A stretch of DNA of 64,000 nt from RYN-230 sp963837515 (GCA_963837515.1 CAWINT010000012.1:62001-126000); one strand, 5' to 3'. Shown: positions 1-8,857, numbered from the stretch's first letter. Translations and numbers: made by a program. The notes: generated from the sequence alone by a model not told the origin.

Positions 1-1114
1 GCGGGAAGAAGTAGTGGATGACCCGGGCGCCGAAGGCTTGGCCTTCGTAGGCCCAGAAGGTGCCGGTCTGGGGGTTGAATACCTGCTGGACGCCGAGCCC
101 GTAGCCGGCTGGGTCGGCGGCGGTGGTGCGGCGGATGGGCTTGCCGGTGGTTTCGGATATCAGGGATTCGAGCTGGTGCTGCTGGCGGGGCGGCAGGAGC
201 CGCCCGGTGTAGAGGGCGCGGTCCCAGGTGGTCATGTCGGCCAGTGAGCTGACGATTCCGCCGGCGGCCTGCGCCCAGGTCAGGGCGAGGCGGGGCATGG
301 CCTTGCCGAACAGCGACGGCAGCACGCCGGCGAGGTAGAAGTACCCGGCCGGCATCCGTGCGGCGTCGGACGAGGGGCAGGAGTAGGGCGCCAGGCAGGT
401 GGTGTGCAGCCGCAGCGGGGTGATGATCCGCCTGGTGAGCTGGTTGGCGTAGGTGTCGTGGGTGACCTTCTCGATGATCATCTGGGCGAGGATGTAGTCG
501 GTGTTGGTGTAGTACCAGCCCGCTGGGCCGAGGGGCAGGCTGGCGGCGTAGGAGACCAGCCGGGCGGCGGTGAACCGGGTGGCCGGGTCCGCTGCGAACG
601 CGGTCTGGAAGGCGGGCTGGTAGAGGTAGTCGGGGATGCGGCTGGTCATGTCGAGCAGCTGGCGGATGGTGATGTGGCGCCAGGCCGGGTACTGGGGCAG
701 CCATTTGCCGATCGGGTCGCTGATAGGCAGCTTGCCTTCGGCTTCGAGCTGGAGCAGGATCACCGCGGTGAAGGCCTTGGTGTTGCTGCCGATCTGCCAC
801 AGGGCGCGGGCAGAGACCGGCGCCCCGCCGTCGTAGCGGGTGGTCCCGGCGGCCAGGCTGATGGCCGGCCGGGTGCCGCGGAAGGTGATCTGTAGCGAGT
901 CCGCGGAGATGTGCTCGGCCTTGCGCCGCGCGGTCAGGTACCGGCTGAGGTCACGGTGCAGCGCCGTCCGCAGCGCGGCGCTGCCGGCGCGGGGCGGGGC
1001 GGCCGATGCGCTGGCGGCGCCGGCTGACGCCATCACGGCCGTCGTGAGCAGGGCGGCCGCGGCGGCGGCCAGCTTGGTCCGGATCGGCTTCATGTGCGGG
1101 CCGGTGGTGGTCAT
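1..1114 (-). CDS. Serine hydrolase, beta-lactamase/D,D-peptidase fold (3' end outside window)
   Basis: Reads leftward from ATG 1114 and is cut by the window edge, so about 370 residues are visible. An N-terminal Ala-rich hydrophobic stretch (about residues 10-40) looks like a signal peptide or lipid-free export signal. The SxxK motif appears in the context GSNTKAF and the YxN motif as YTNTDY, the two signature motifs of class C beta-lactamase-like serine hydrolases and D-Ala-D-Ala carboxypeptidases. The KTG-type third motif would lie beyond the edge. ATG 1114 follows the stop of the upstream membrane-protein gene by one base (TGACATG), so the two are probably translationally coupled and controlled together from the promoter near 2.06 kb. 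Substrate unknown: peptide, ester or beta-lactam are all possible. Confidence 0.85.
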   Translation of the reverse strand, partial: MTTTGPHMKPIRTKLAAAAAALLTTAVMASAGAASASAAPPRAGSAALRTALHRDLSRYLTARRKAEHISADSLQITFRGTRPAISLAAGTTRYDGGAPVSARALWQIGSNTKAFTAVILLQLEAEGKLPISDPIGKWLPQYPAWRHITIRQLLDMTSRIPDYLYQPAFQTAFAADPATRFTAARLVSYAASLPLGPAGWYYTNTDYILAQMIIEKVTHDTYANQLTRRIITPLRLHTTCLAPYSCPSSDAARMPAGYFYLAGVLPSLFGKAMPRLALTWAQAAGGIVSSLADMTTWDRALYTGRLLPPRQQHQLESLISETTGKPIRRTTAADPAGYGLGVQQVFNPQTGTFWAYEGQAFGARVIHYFFP

Positions 1115-1115
1115 G

Positions 1116-2009
1116 TCAGTTCCCTGAAAGGGTGGGCAGCGGGGCGGCTGCGGTGCCCGGCGACGGCGCCGCCGGTGTGGTCGTGGCACCGGTCATCGGT
1201 GCCGGGCGGGCGGCAGCCCGCCAGATCCGGGCCGAGAGCAGGATCATCGCGGCGGCGAACGGCAGCATGAACAGCACGACCTTGGGGCCGATGGCGCCCA
1301 TTGACTCGGCGGCTTCCAGGCCGGCGGTGAACAAGACGGCCAGCCAGCGCGGCACGGCGCGGCTGCGCCACAGCGCATACCCCATGACGACCGGCGCGGC
1401 GTATTCGCTGGCGAAGTAGACGTACGCGGCGACCTGAGCCGGCCCGGAACCGAAGCTGGTCACCAGGAACTGCGCGGCCGCTATCTGGGTCATGTGCGCT
1501 GAGGCCGCAGCCGCGAGGCTGATCCCGCCCAGGACGTTGAGCATGGCCCCGGCGAAAGCACCCAGGCCGCCCAGCAACGCGGCGACCGTGGCGATCACCC
1601 AGCCGCGCCCGGTGACCAGCAGGGCGATCGCCGCATACGACACCGCCAGGCCGCCGAGCGCCAGCACCGACAGCGAACCCGACAGGTACAGCTGGGAGGA
1701 GTGGGCCGCCGCGATGGGCAGCAGCTTGAACGCGGTGGCCGTAGTGGTGACCACCTGGTCGGTGCCTCTGGGGTCCAGTGCCTCGGCACCGACGTAAAGC
1801 GCGGCGGTGACGGGCAGGAAGGCAGCCAGCAACCGGTGGCGTGCCCGGGCGGCCTTATTCATTGACCTCTGTCCTTCCGCTGGGATCGAGTTTGCGTGTC
1901 CAGCCGGCTCTGTCCAGCTCGGGGACGAATAGGGTGGCGTCACGGTGCCGACGCCGGTGACAGGGTCGTATCCGGGCCCGGCCCGGTAGCCCCTGAGCGC
2001 CTCGCTCAT
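1116..2009 (-). CDS. DUF4386-like multi-pass membrane protein
   Basis: About 297 residues with roughly six to seven hydrophobic segments; the character (AAALYVGAEAL, repeated Ala/Leu/Gly helices, a late GPKVVLF segment) resembles DUF4386 family integral membrane proteins of unknown function. Two starts are credible. ATG 2009 has a good ribosome site (GGGAAGG, about 6 nt spacing) but adds a 49-residue soluble, Pro/Gly-rich leader; ATG 1862 (MNKAARARH) begins right before the first helix and also has GGAAGGA/GAGG upstream. I annotate the longer form, with the shorter a real alternative. First gene of a two-gene operon with the serine hydrolase, transcribed away from the SARP regulator, with SARP-like repeats 55-85 bp upstream of ATG 2009. 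Confidence 0.75.
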   Translation of the reverse strand: MSEALRGYRAGPGYDPVTGVGTVTPPYSSPSWTEPAGHANSIPAEGQRSMNKAARARHRLLAAFLPVTAALYVGAEALDPRGTDQVVTTTATAFKLLPIAAAHSSQLYLSGSLSVLALGGLAVSYAAIALLVTGRGWVIATVAALLGGLGAFAGAMLNVLGGISLAAAASAHMTQIAAAQFLVTSFGSGPAQVAAYVYFASEYAAPVVMGYALWRSRAVPRWLAVLFTAGLEAAESMGAIGPKVVLFMLPFAAAMILLSARIWRAAARPAPMTGATTTPAAPSPGTAAAPLPTLSGN

Positions 2010-2063
2010 TGTTTTTCCTTCCCTCGCCGTGCTTGCTCTTGGATGGAAGCCTGGGCTGGGGGC

Positions 2064-2094
2064 CTGAGGTGGGACTGTGGTGGCGCTGAGGTGG
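2064..2094 (-). promoter_or_regulatory. Three 11-bp-spaced direct repeats, likely SARP operator
   Basis: CTGAGGTGG occurs at 2064 and 2086 with CTGTGGTGG at 2075, so three copies start exactly 11 bp apart. Read towards the leftward operon the repeat is CCACCTCAG. SARP regulators are known to bind heptamer-type direct repeats in 11-bp register just upstream of the -10 region. The same repeat in the same gene-relative orientation recurs at 5261-5290. The last repeat also provides the GAGG used as ribosome site for the regulator at 2096, which would give autorepression or coupling. Confidence 0.7.
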
Positions 2095-2095
2095 C

Positions 2096-5000
2096 ATGGC
2101 CAGGGCTGCCGTGAAGCCGTTCGGGCGCGGGCGGGGTGAATGGCCGTACGGTGGGTCCGTGGAGGTGCGGCTTTTCGGCCAGCTCGAAGTGGTGCAGGAG
2201 GGCGCGGCGGTGCCGGTCCGGGGCACCAAGCAGCGGGCTCTGCTTGCCCTGCTGGCGCTGCACCGGGGCGGGCCGGCCAGTGCCGACCGCCTGATCGATG
2301 CCCTGTGGGGTGATGGGCAGGCGGCGAACCCGGTCAACGCCTTGCAGGCCCAGATCGGCCAGTTGCGCCGTACCCTCGGCGCGGCGGCGATCGTCACCAC
2401 CGAAGCCGGCTATACCCTCGCGGTCGGTCCCGATGAGGTCGATGTCGTCCGCTTCGAGCAGTTGGTGGCGCAGGGGCGGCGCCTGGCGGAGGCGGGCGAG
2501 ATGGCGCAGGCGTCTGCCGCGCTGGGCGAGGCACTTGGCCTGCGGCGCGGAGAGCCGCTGGCCGAGTTCGCTTATGCCGGCTTCGCTGACGCCGAGCGGG
2601 TGCATCTGGACGAGCTGACCCTGGTGGCGATCGAAACCCGGGCCGGGGCGGAAGTGGTGCTGGGCCGCCATGGTGAGCTTGCCGGCGAGCTGGAGGCGCT
2701 GTGCCGGGAGCACCCGCTCCGCGAGCGCCTGTGGGAGCTGTTGATCCTCGCCTTGTACCGGGCCGGGCGGCAGGCCGAGGCGTTGCGCGCCTATACCGCA
2801 ATCCGTGATCGTCTGGTAGGCGAGCTGGGCATCGATCCGGGCCCGGCGTTGCGGCAACTGCAGGCCCAGATCCTGGCCCAGGATCCGTCGCTGGCCCCGG
2901 CTAGCGCTGCGGCCAGCCCGGCTCCGGCTCGGGCGGCCGCGCCGCCCAAGGCGGCCGGCAACCTGCGGGAGCGGCTGAGCAGCTTCGTCGGGCGCGACGC
3001 CGAGCTGGAACAGCTGCGCGAGGCGCTTCGTTCTAGCCGGCTCGTCACGTTGACTGGAGCCGGCGGGGCGGGCAAGACCCGCCTGGCGGTGGAGGCGGCC
3101 GCCGCGCTGCGTGAGGAGCATCGAGATGGCGCGTGGCTCGTCGAGCTGGCCAGCATCGCCGAGGCCGGCGAGGTGGCGCCCGCCGCGGCAAGCGCGCTGG
3201 AGGCGTCTGCCTCCGCGGGCCCTCAGCCTGCGGGATCGACAACGCAGCTCATCGTGCGGCACCTCGCCGGCCGGTCGCTGGTCGTCGTCCTCGACAACTG
3301 CGAGCATGTCATCGGCGAGGCGGCCGCGCTGGCCGACACTCTGCTCGGAGCGGTGCCCGGCCTACGGCTGATCGTCACCAGCCGGGAGCCGCTCGGCATC
3401 CCCGGGGAAGTCCTGATGCCGGTGGGCGGGCTGGCCCCGCAGGCCGCCGCCGAACTGTTCGCCGATCGCGCCCGGGCCGTGCGGCCCGGCTTCCTCGCCG
3501 CCGGGCAGGCTGGCGACGTCGTCGAGGACATCTGCCGCCGGCTCGACGGCCTGCCCCTGGCTGTCGAGCTCGCCGCCGCCCGCCTGCGTGCGCTGCCGCT
3601 GGCCACCCTGGCCGAACGGCTCGGCGACCGCTTCCAGCTGCTTACCGGGGGTGCTCGCACCGCCCTGCCCCGCCAGCAGACGCTCCGGGCGGTGGTCGAC
3701 TGGAGCTACGACCTGCTGTTCGAGGACGAACGCCGCCTGTTCGCACGGCTGGCGGTGTTCGTCGGCGGCTGCGGGCTCACCGCGGCCGAGACCGTCTGCG
3801 CCGACGCGCACGTGTCGGCCGGTGAGATCCTCGACCTGCTCGGCCGGCTGGTCGACAAGTCCCTGGTCACCGCCTCCAACACCGGTGGTGAGGCCCGGTT
3901 CGGCCAGCTCCAGACGCTGTGGCAGTACGGCAGAGAACGGCTCGATGAATACGGCGAAGGCGACGCCATGTGCGCCAGTCACGGCGCCCACTACCTACAG
4001 ATGGCCGAGGATGCCCACGAGGGCTTGCGCGGCGCCACCGGGCCGATGTGGCGGGATCGCCTCACCGCCGAGTTGGGCAACTTGCGGGCCGCGCTCGACT
4101 GGTACGTCGCAACGGGCGACGCTGATGCTGCGCTGTCGTTGGCGTCGGGGATGGCCTGGCTGTGGTACATCAACGGCGACCTGGCCGAAGGAGCGCGCTG
4201 GCTCGGTGACGCGCTTGGCACGAAGGGGCCGTGCTGTCCCGGCCTGGGAGCGACCGCCCAGGTCTGGCACGGCTATTTCGCGTGTATGTCGTCCAGCCCG
4301 GCGGCGGGCATCAGTGAATGTGAGGCGGCCGTCGCTGCGTTGCGGATCAGCGACGACCGAGTTCGCCTGGCGGAGGCACTGGTGCTTTGTGCGGCGGTGC
4401 TGGTACGCGCGCATGAGTTCGGACGATCACTCGACGCCCTGGCCGAGGCACGGGATCTGCTGGAACCATCTGGGCACGGCTGGCTCCTCGCCGGGCACGA
4501 CATGGTACTCGCCTGGACCCTCGTGTCGTTGGGGCGGCTGGACGACGCAGAGGCAGCCGCCCGTTCGAGTGTCGAAGGCTTCGACGCCGAGGGGGAGGTC
4601 TGGCTTGTGGTCTCTCCGCTGAGCACCCTCGCCGGCATCGCCGAGGCCCGGGCGGACCGCGATGGTGCCTCGGCGGCCTACGAGTCACTCCTGGAAAGAT
4701 GCCGCTCCGCCGGGCAGCGCGTATACGTGCCGGAGAGCCTGGCCCGCCTGGCCGCGCTGCGGGCCGGGCAAGGCGACGACGCTGCAGCCGACCGCCTTTA
4801 CGCCGACGCGATCGCCTGCAGCTTCAACCTATGGCTGTCGGCCGACGCCATGGTCGGCCAGGCGGCGGTCGCCCGTCGCATCGGTGACCTGCCGCGAGCC
4901 CGGGCCCTGCTCGACGCCGCGGGCGGTCACTACCGGCAGGTCAACCTTCCCTCCGGGCAGCCCCGCGTGCTCGCGGGCCTGGCGTGGTGGGCGCTGGCAG

Positions 5001-5257
5001 CCGACCACCTAGCAGACGCCGCTGTCTTCGCCGCTGACGCCGCCGAAGGCGCCTCGGCCAGCGGCGACCCGGCCGCGCAACTCCTCGCCGATACCGCCGT
5101 GTCCGCCGTCAAGGCGGTCACCGGCCCGACCCGTCACAACATCGAAGCCTTCCTCGCCCTCGCCCGGCGCCGCGCCCAGAGTCCCGCGTATCGCTCTCTC
5201 ACCGATGAGCCAGATGTGGTCGCGCTCGCGGCCCGCCTAGCGCTGCCCGCTCACTGA
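2096..5257 (+). CDS. SARP/AfsR-type transcriptional regulator (HTH-BTAD-NB-ARC-TPR)
   Basis: 1053 residues. Order: OmpR/PhoB-type winged helix (about 22-100, VEVRLFGQLEV start), BTAD helical domain (about 105-255), Ala/Pro linker, NB-ARC/STAND ATPase with Walker A GAGGAGKT near residue 320 and a VVVLDNCEH Walker B, then a long TPR region (about 640-1045). This is the AfsR layout known to activate secondary-metabolite or antibiotic genes. ATG 2096 has GAGG 4 nt upstream; GTG 2159 (VEVRLFG) matches the usual SARP N-terminus better but has no clear ribosome site. Flanked on both sides by genes whose promoters carry 11-bp repeats, so it probably controls the leftward operon at 2009 and the gene at 5313. 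No biosynthetic core enzymes are nearby; true targets may lie left of the window. Confidence 0.92.
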   Translation: MARAAVKPFGRGRGEWPYGGSVEVRLFGQLEVVQEGAAVPVRGTKQRALLALLALHRGGPASADRLIDALWGDGQAANPVNALQAQIGQLRRTLGAAAIVTTEAGYTLAVGPDEVDVVRFEQLVAQGRRLAEAGEMAQASAALGEALGLRRGEPLAEFAYAGFADAERVHLDELTLVAIETRAGAEVVLGRHGELAGELEALCREHPLRERLWELLILALYRAGRQAEALRAYTAIRDRLVGELGIDPGPALRQLQAQILAQDPSLAPASAAASPAPARAAAPPKAAGNLRERLSSFVGRDAELEQLREALRSSRLVTLTGAGGAGKTRLAVEAAAALREEHRDGAWLVELASIAEAGEVAPAAASALEASASAGPQPAGSTTQLIVRHLAGRSLVVVLDNCEHVIGEAAALADTLLGAVPGLRLIVTSREPLGIPGEVLMPVGGLAPQAAAELFADRARAVRPGFLAAGQAGDVVEDICRRLDGLPLAVELAAARLRALPLATLAERLGDRFQLLTGGARTALPRQQTLRAVVDWSYDLLFEDERRLFARLAVFVGGCGLTAAETVCADAHVSAGEILDLLGRLVDKSLVTASNTGGEARFGQLQTLWQYGRERLDEYGEGDAMCASHGAHYLQMAEDAHEGLRGATGPMWRDRLTAELGNLRAALDWYVATGDADAALSLASGMAWLWYINGDLAEGARWLGDALGTKGPCCPGLGATAQVWHGYFACMSSSPAAGISECEAAVAALRISDDRVRLAEALVLCAAVLVRAHEFGRSLDALAEARDLLEPSGHGWLLAGHDMVLAWTLVSLGRLDDAEAAARSSVEGFDAEGEVWLVVSPLSTLAGIAEARADRDGASAAYESLLERCRSAGQRVYVPESLARLAALRAGQGDDAAADRLYADAIACSFNLWLSADAMVGQAAVARRIGDLPRARALLDAAGGHYRQVNLPSGQPRVLAGLAWWALAADHLADAAVFAADAAEGASASGDPAAQLLADTAVSAVKAVTGPTRHNIEAFLALARRRAQSPAYRSLTDEPDVVALAARLALPAH

Positions 5258-5260
5258 GTG

Positions 5261-5290
5261 ACCTCAGCATCACCTCAGCGCCACCTCAGC
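5261..5290 (+). promoter_or_regulatory. Second set of three 11-bp-spaced repeats, likely SARP operator
   Basis: ACCTCAGC starts at 5261, 5272 and 5283, an exact 11-bp register, 24 to 52 bp before the ATG at 5313. It is the same core as the 2064-2094 site (CCACCTCAG) in the same orientation relative to the controlled gene. The copies are followed by CCCAGGC in both places. A -10 would fall near 5300-5306, only about 7 bp before ATG 5313, so the transcript may be leaderless. Confidence 0.7.
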
Positions 5291-5312
5291 GCACCCAGGC
5301 AACCTTGCAGTC

Positions 5313-5801
5313 ATGCAGCCCTCGGGTGACGAGAACCCCAGCCACCATGACCACCTGGCCACTGCCGGGCCTGCTGTTGACGTCCACGGTCGCGCGGTCA
5401 CCGCACACCGGCAGGCGGCCGGATGGTACCGGCAGGCGCAGCGCGCCGCCGACTCGCGCCTTGCCATCACGGCGCTGCGGCTCGCCGTCAACACCGACCC
5501 GGACTTCGGGCTCGCCGTCGCCGACCTCGGCGCCATCATCGGCACGGCAAGCCAAGGTCCCAGCCGCCACCAGATGAACTGGGAGCGCCACCACATCGAA
5601 GTGGTCGCCGCCGCCGCCACCGGCAATGCCAGACGAGCAGCTGACCTGCTCCGCGAACACCTCGCCAGCGTCGGCTGCGACCCTCTCGCCTTCCGCATCG
5701 CCGCCATGCTCCGACAGCCCGCTGGCAAGAACGACGACTTCGAGAACCTAGCCAGCCAGCTTCCCGGTTGCCACACAACCCCCTGGCCAGGCTCACCGTG
5801 A
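5313..5801 (+). CDS. Short TPR-like (TTC38-type) protein, probably SARP target
   Basis: 162 residues, soluble and helical. The stretch RQAQRAADSRLAITALRLAV ... DFGLAVADL and later RHHIEVVAAAATGNARRAADLLREHL resembles the repeat units of tetratricopeptide repeat protein 38 family members, which are usually around 400 residues or more; this copy would therefore be short, with an ordinary-looking C-terminus ending in PPWPGSP-like Pro-rich sequence that may reflect loss of the rest. No Shine-Dalgarno sequence is visible before ATG 5313, consistent with leaderless translation from the promoter described at 5261-5290. Function unknown. Family assignment is by pattern only. Confidence 0.6.
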   Translation: MQPSGDENPSHHDHLATAGPAVDVHGRAVTAHRQAAGWYRQAQRAADSRLAITALRLAVNTDPDFGLAVADLGAIIGTASQGPSRHQMNWERHHIEVVAAAATGNARRAADLLREHLASVGCDPLAFRIAAMLRQPAGKNDDFENLASQLPGCHTTPWPGSP

Positions 5802-5846
5802 CTGCCCTGACCGCTGCCGCCCCCAGATCGACCGAGAGGAACGACC

Positions 5847-6080
5847 ATGAATGCACAGGCAGGACCGACCGCCCGCGCTGCGACGCCCGCCGGGAAGGGC
5901 GGCGGAACAGCGTCGCCTGCGCCGGGGCAGGGGACGATGCAGGCGACCGTGCAGGACCGGTACGGCTCCGCCGACGTGCTCCGTCTCAAGGAGATCGGCC
6001 GGCCGGGCCGGGGTTCGGGCTGCTGCTGCGTGTCTCGACGCGACTGGTTCTCCAGGCCGTATTTCGTGATCTTCGCTTGA
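5847..6080 (+). pseudogene. N-terminal remnant of zinc-free alcohol dehydrogenase/quinone reductase
   Basis: Starts with a good ribosome site (GAGAGGAACGACC-ATG) and, from residue 31, reads MQATVQDRYGSADVLRLKEIGRPG, the standard N-terminus of NAD(P)H:quinone oxidoreductase (MDR family) proteins. After GRPG the frame is lost: the next expected DEVLVRV-type strand is recognisable only in another frame (GLLLRVSTRL), and the remaining roughly 300 residues, including the Rossmann fold, are absent. So this is a truncated, frameshifted relic rather than a working gene. It follows the 5313 gene closely and may once have been in the same transcription unit. Confidence 0.6.
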
Positions 6081-6104
6081 GCTCAGGGGCCGTAGGCTTG
6101 GCCC

Positions 6105-6710
6105 GTGGCTGGTCGGCTGGTGCAGGCGGTTATCGGGTCCCGGGAGCTTGTGGGGCGTGACTGGCGGCTGGCTGTGGAGCGGCCGATCCAGCGTGCTGAA
6201 CGGCTCAGTCCTTTCGATTCTGGTGACCGCTGGGTTGCTGTGCTGGGGATCCGCCGCGGGCTCAAGCTTCTGGTGACCGGGGATGGCGGGCTGCTGGATC
6301 TAGTGGTGGAGGCCTGGGCGGGAGAGCCGGGGGATTCCAGCGATGGTGTCGCCGTGATCGAGCTGGCCGGCGGCGGTATGGCCATCGCGCGGGTGCCGCT
6401 ATGCGGCTGCGGGGACCGCGGCTGCGGGAACGCCGGGGTTCAGCTGAGGAAGCAATTGCCCGCGGGTGACTTGCCCGCGCTTGTTGCGCTGCGGCGGGCA
6501 CTGCCCTGGACCGGTGCCGTTCCGTCCCGGTCGGATGTGGCGCGCGGCGAGGGCCTGGCGGCACTTCCCGTGCGGCGTTCCACCGGACAGGCGAAGGTCG
6601 TCTATCACCGCACCCGGACGCAGGACGGAAAGCGGGTGCCGGTGACACGCGTGGTGCACGACTTGCCCGGTGCGGGGCAGCAGCGGACCGGGGAGGCAGA
6701 AGATGGCTAG
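6105..6710 (+). CDS. Hypothetical protein with CGCGDRGCGN cysteine motif
   Basis: 201 residues from GTG 6105; no family recognised. A central motif C-G-C-G-D-R-G-C-G-N (near residue 103) could be a metal-binding knuckle, and the C-terminal third is basic and proline-containing. TAGGCT at 6093-6098 lies seven bases before the GTG, so a leaderless mRNA is possible; there is no Shine-Dalgarno sequence. The stop codon overlaps an ATG at 6703 (GATGGCTAG) that is in frame with the downstream amidohydrolase, which would allow coupling, though the amidohydrolase has a better start at 6829. Confidence 0.55.
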   Translation: MAGRLVQAVIGSRELVGRDWRLAVERPIQRAERLSPFDSGDRWVAVLGIRRGLKLLVTGDGGLLDLVVEAWAGEPGDSSDGVAVIELAGGGMAIARVPLCGCGDRGCGNAGVQLRKQLPAGDLPALVALRRALPWTGAVPSRSDVARGEGLAALPVRRSTGQAKVVYHRTRTQDGKRVPVTRVVHDLPGAGQQRTGEAEDG

Positions 6711-6828
6711 TGCCGCGTCAGGCAACGTTCGCCCGGTTCTCCAACGCACTTCGGAGCCGCGCGTTCTGGGGCACTCCCCTCCCTTCCTCTACTATTCAGG
6801 TTGTTTAGGATCCCTTGGGGAGGACGCC

Positions 6829-8097
6829 TTGGGCGCGGCAACGACGATCGTGAACGCGAAGGTATTCGACGGGACGAAGTCGCAGGACTGGACTTCGGTC
6901 CGGTTCGCTGACGGCCTGATCACCAAGTGCTCGGTCGCCTCGGCCGCCCAAGAAGGCGACGAAGTGATCGACGCGGGCGGCGGGACGGTGCTTCCCGGTC
7001 TGATCGACGCGCACGTGCACCTCGTTCCCGGCGCTCTCGCACAATCGTTGACCTTCGGCGTTACCACCGTTCTCGACATGTTCAGCCAACCCGACCTGGT
7101 GGCCAGCGCTAAGGAGCAGGCCGGCTCCCGTCCGGACGTGGCCGACGTGCGTTCCTCGGGTGTCGGTGCCACCGCGCCCGGCGGGCACCCGTCGATGATG
7201 TACGCCCCGTTCCCGACGTTGACCGCCGCTGACCAGGCCGAGCAATTCGTGGCGGAACGGATCGCGGCGGGCTCGGACTATCTAAAGATCATCTCCGGCA
7301 CCGGGGGTCTATGGCCCTCGCTGGACCCCGAAACCATCCAGGCACTGGTCATTGCCGCGCACACCCGCGGCTTAGTCGTCGTCGCTCACGTGAGCTCGAC
7401 GGCCGGTGTCGAGGAGGTAGTGTCCGCCGGTGTCGATGTGGTGGCCCACGTCCCCGCGAACGCCGAGCTGGACAAGGCCCTGGTCGAACGCATGGCCGAA
7501 GCCGGAATCGTGGTCGGTCCGACGCTGTCCACCATCGAGAACACTCTCGGCGAACCGGGTGGCGCGGCAGTTGCAGGGGACCCACGGCTCGCTGAAGCGC
7601 TCGGCGACGCCTGGGCACGCCGGTTGACCTCGGATGCCCCGGGATGGCATGGCCGGCAAATGCCGCCCTACTCGCGGGCCGAGGGCAACGTGCGGCGACT
7701 GGCCGATGCGGGGGTCACTCTGCTGGCGGGCACCGACGCCCCGAACCCGGGGACCGTGTTCGGAGCAAGCCTGCACCGAGAGCTCGAACTCCTTGTCCGG
7801 TGCGGCATCAGCCCGGCGCAGGCCCTGGCCGCTGCCACGGCGCAGCCGGCACGAGTGTTCGGCCTCGCCGACCGAGGACGTGTCGCCGCCGGGCAGCGCG
7901 CGGACCTGGTCCTCGTGTCCGGTGACCCGTTGACGGACATCACCGCGACGCGCGCCATTGAGCGGATATGGCGCGGCGGCATAACCTGCGATCGGCACGC
8001 CTTCGTCGCGAGCGCTGCCGAAGCTGAGCAGCTTGACGCTTTCGACGCCCAGCTCGCCAAGGTCGTGGCAGCCGTGCGCGAACGCTGGTCCAACTGA
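6829..8097 (+). CDS. Amidohydrolase family metal-dependent hydrolase
   Basis: 422 residues from TTG 6829, chosen because GGGGAGGA sits 4-5 nt upstream and the protein then begins directly with the family-typical beta strand ATTIVNAKVFDG; reading on from ATG 6703 or GTG 6670 adds about 42-53 residues of non-homologous sequence. Motifs of the imidazolonepropionase/prolidase-like amidohydrolase branch are present in order: HVH metal pair after LIDA, DYLKI (candidate carboxylated lysine), VVAHVSS and DVVAHV histidines, and GTDAPNPG with the catalytic Asp. No signal peptide, so cytoplasmic. Likely cleaves a cyclic amide, dipeptide or related bond; substrate cannot be told. No operon partner downstream. 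Confidence 0.88.
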   Translation: MGAATTIVNAKVFDGTKSQDWTSVRFADGLITKCSVASAAQEGDEVIDAGGGTVLPGLIDAHVHLVPGALAQSLTFGVTTVLDMFSQPDLVASAKEQAGSRPDVADVRSSGVGATAPGGHPSMMYAPFPTLTAADQAEQFVAERIAAGSDYLKIISGTGGLWPSLDPETIQALVIAAHTRGLVVVAHVSSTAGVEEVVSAGVDVVAHVPANAELDKALVERMAEAGIVVGPTLSTIENTLGEPGGAAVAGDPRLAEALGDAWARRLTSDAPGWHGRQMPPYSRAEGNVRRLADAGVTLLAGTDAPNPGTVFGASLHRELELLVRCGISPAQALAAATAQPARVFGLADRGRVAAGQRADLVLVSGDPLTDITATRAIERIWRGGITCDRHAFVASAAEAEQLDAFDAQLAKVVAAVRERWSN

Positions 8098-8437
8098 TCC
8101 GAGGAAGGCCCCCTTGAACGCGGGTCCCGTAGTTGTGCGCCGCGATCGTCGATCGGCTCACCGTCGGCGGCGACATCATCGAGACGTGTCCACCGCAACC
8201 AGGTGACGCCAGGGTTCACCGACACGACCGACCGCAACGGGCGCGACGCCAGAATTCAGGCCCTGGCTCAAGTGCCGGTAGCCACACTGGCGGGTCTCCC
8301 ACGCGCTCCCCGAGAGGGCGAACGTTGTATGACACGGCACTAGCATGCCCGCTGGCCGCTGCCCTCACGGGGCTGGGTTGCCTGCCTGGCCCGATGAGGC
8401 GGTAAGGGCATCGGCGCTGATCGTTATGCTCCGCCGT
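8098..8437. other. Intergenic region, no supported gene
   Basis: 340 bp between the amidohydrolase and the next gene. No reading frame here has coding character I trust. The only candidate signal is TTATGCT at 8424-8430 directly before the GTG at 8438, which would fit a -10 box for a leaderless transcript. Confidence 0.5.
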
Positions 8438-8857
8438 GTGAGCGAGCCGCGCAGGGTGGTTATCGACTGGGATTACGGTGCGCACGGGATCTGGTGGGTC
8501 TTGAGCAAGGAGGAGAAGGAGGCGCCAGCCCCGCCTGGCCGCTGGAGCGGCACGCCGCCGCCGGGCCGGGCTGACCGGCGGAAGCCGAGGCCGTGGAGTG
8601 ATCGCCTGTCTGCGGGGTTGCTCGATGACCTGCAGGCGTGGAACGACGCCTGCGAAGCCGGCGGGGACGATGCCTGTGGGCTGCGGGAACGGGGGCGGGA
8701 CCTGGCGGTCCAGGTTCAGGCGGAGCTGGGGGCGGATGGGTGGGAGGTGCTCTACCCAATGGACGGCAGGATGCACCGGGTGCACCCGCCCGGAAGCTGG
8801 CCGCTGGGCTCGTGGAGGCAGGAACTGCTTGGTTACTCAGAGCGCAAACCTCGCTGA
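8438..8857 (+). CDS. Hypothetical protein, Trp-rich, cytoplasmic
   Basis: 139 residues from GTG 8438 (VSEPRRVVIDW); ATG 8426 would add four residues. No known domain recognised. Seen in it: a WDYGAHGIWW N-terminal segment, a proline/arginine-rich linker, and a C-terminal half with LRERGRDLAVQVQAELGADGWEVLYPMDG that is compositionally normal for a folded alpha/beta protein. There is no ribosome site; a -10-like TATGCT ends eight bases before the GTG, suggesting a leaderless mRNA. The 3' end overlaps the convergent acetyltransferase relic by about 25 bp. Confidence 0.6.
   Translation: MSEPRRVVIDWDYGAHGIWWVLSKEEKEAPAPPGRWSGTPPPGRADRRKPRPWSDRLSAGLLDDLQAWNDACEAGGDDACGLRERGRDLAVQVQAELGADGWEVLYPMDGRMHRVHPPGSWPLGSWRQELLGYSERKPR

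Noticed and set aside
6670..6828. N-terminal extension of the amidohydrolase from GTG 6670 or ATG 6703
   Set aside because: TTG 6829 has a strong ribosome site and lies right at the start of family homology; the extension has no homology.
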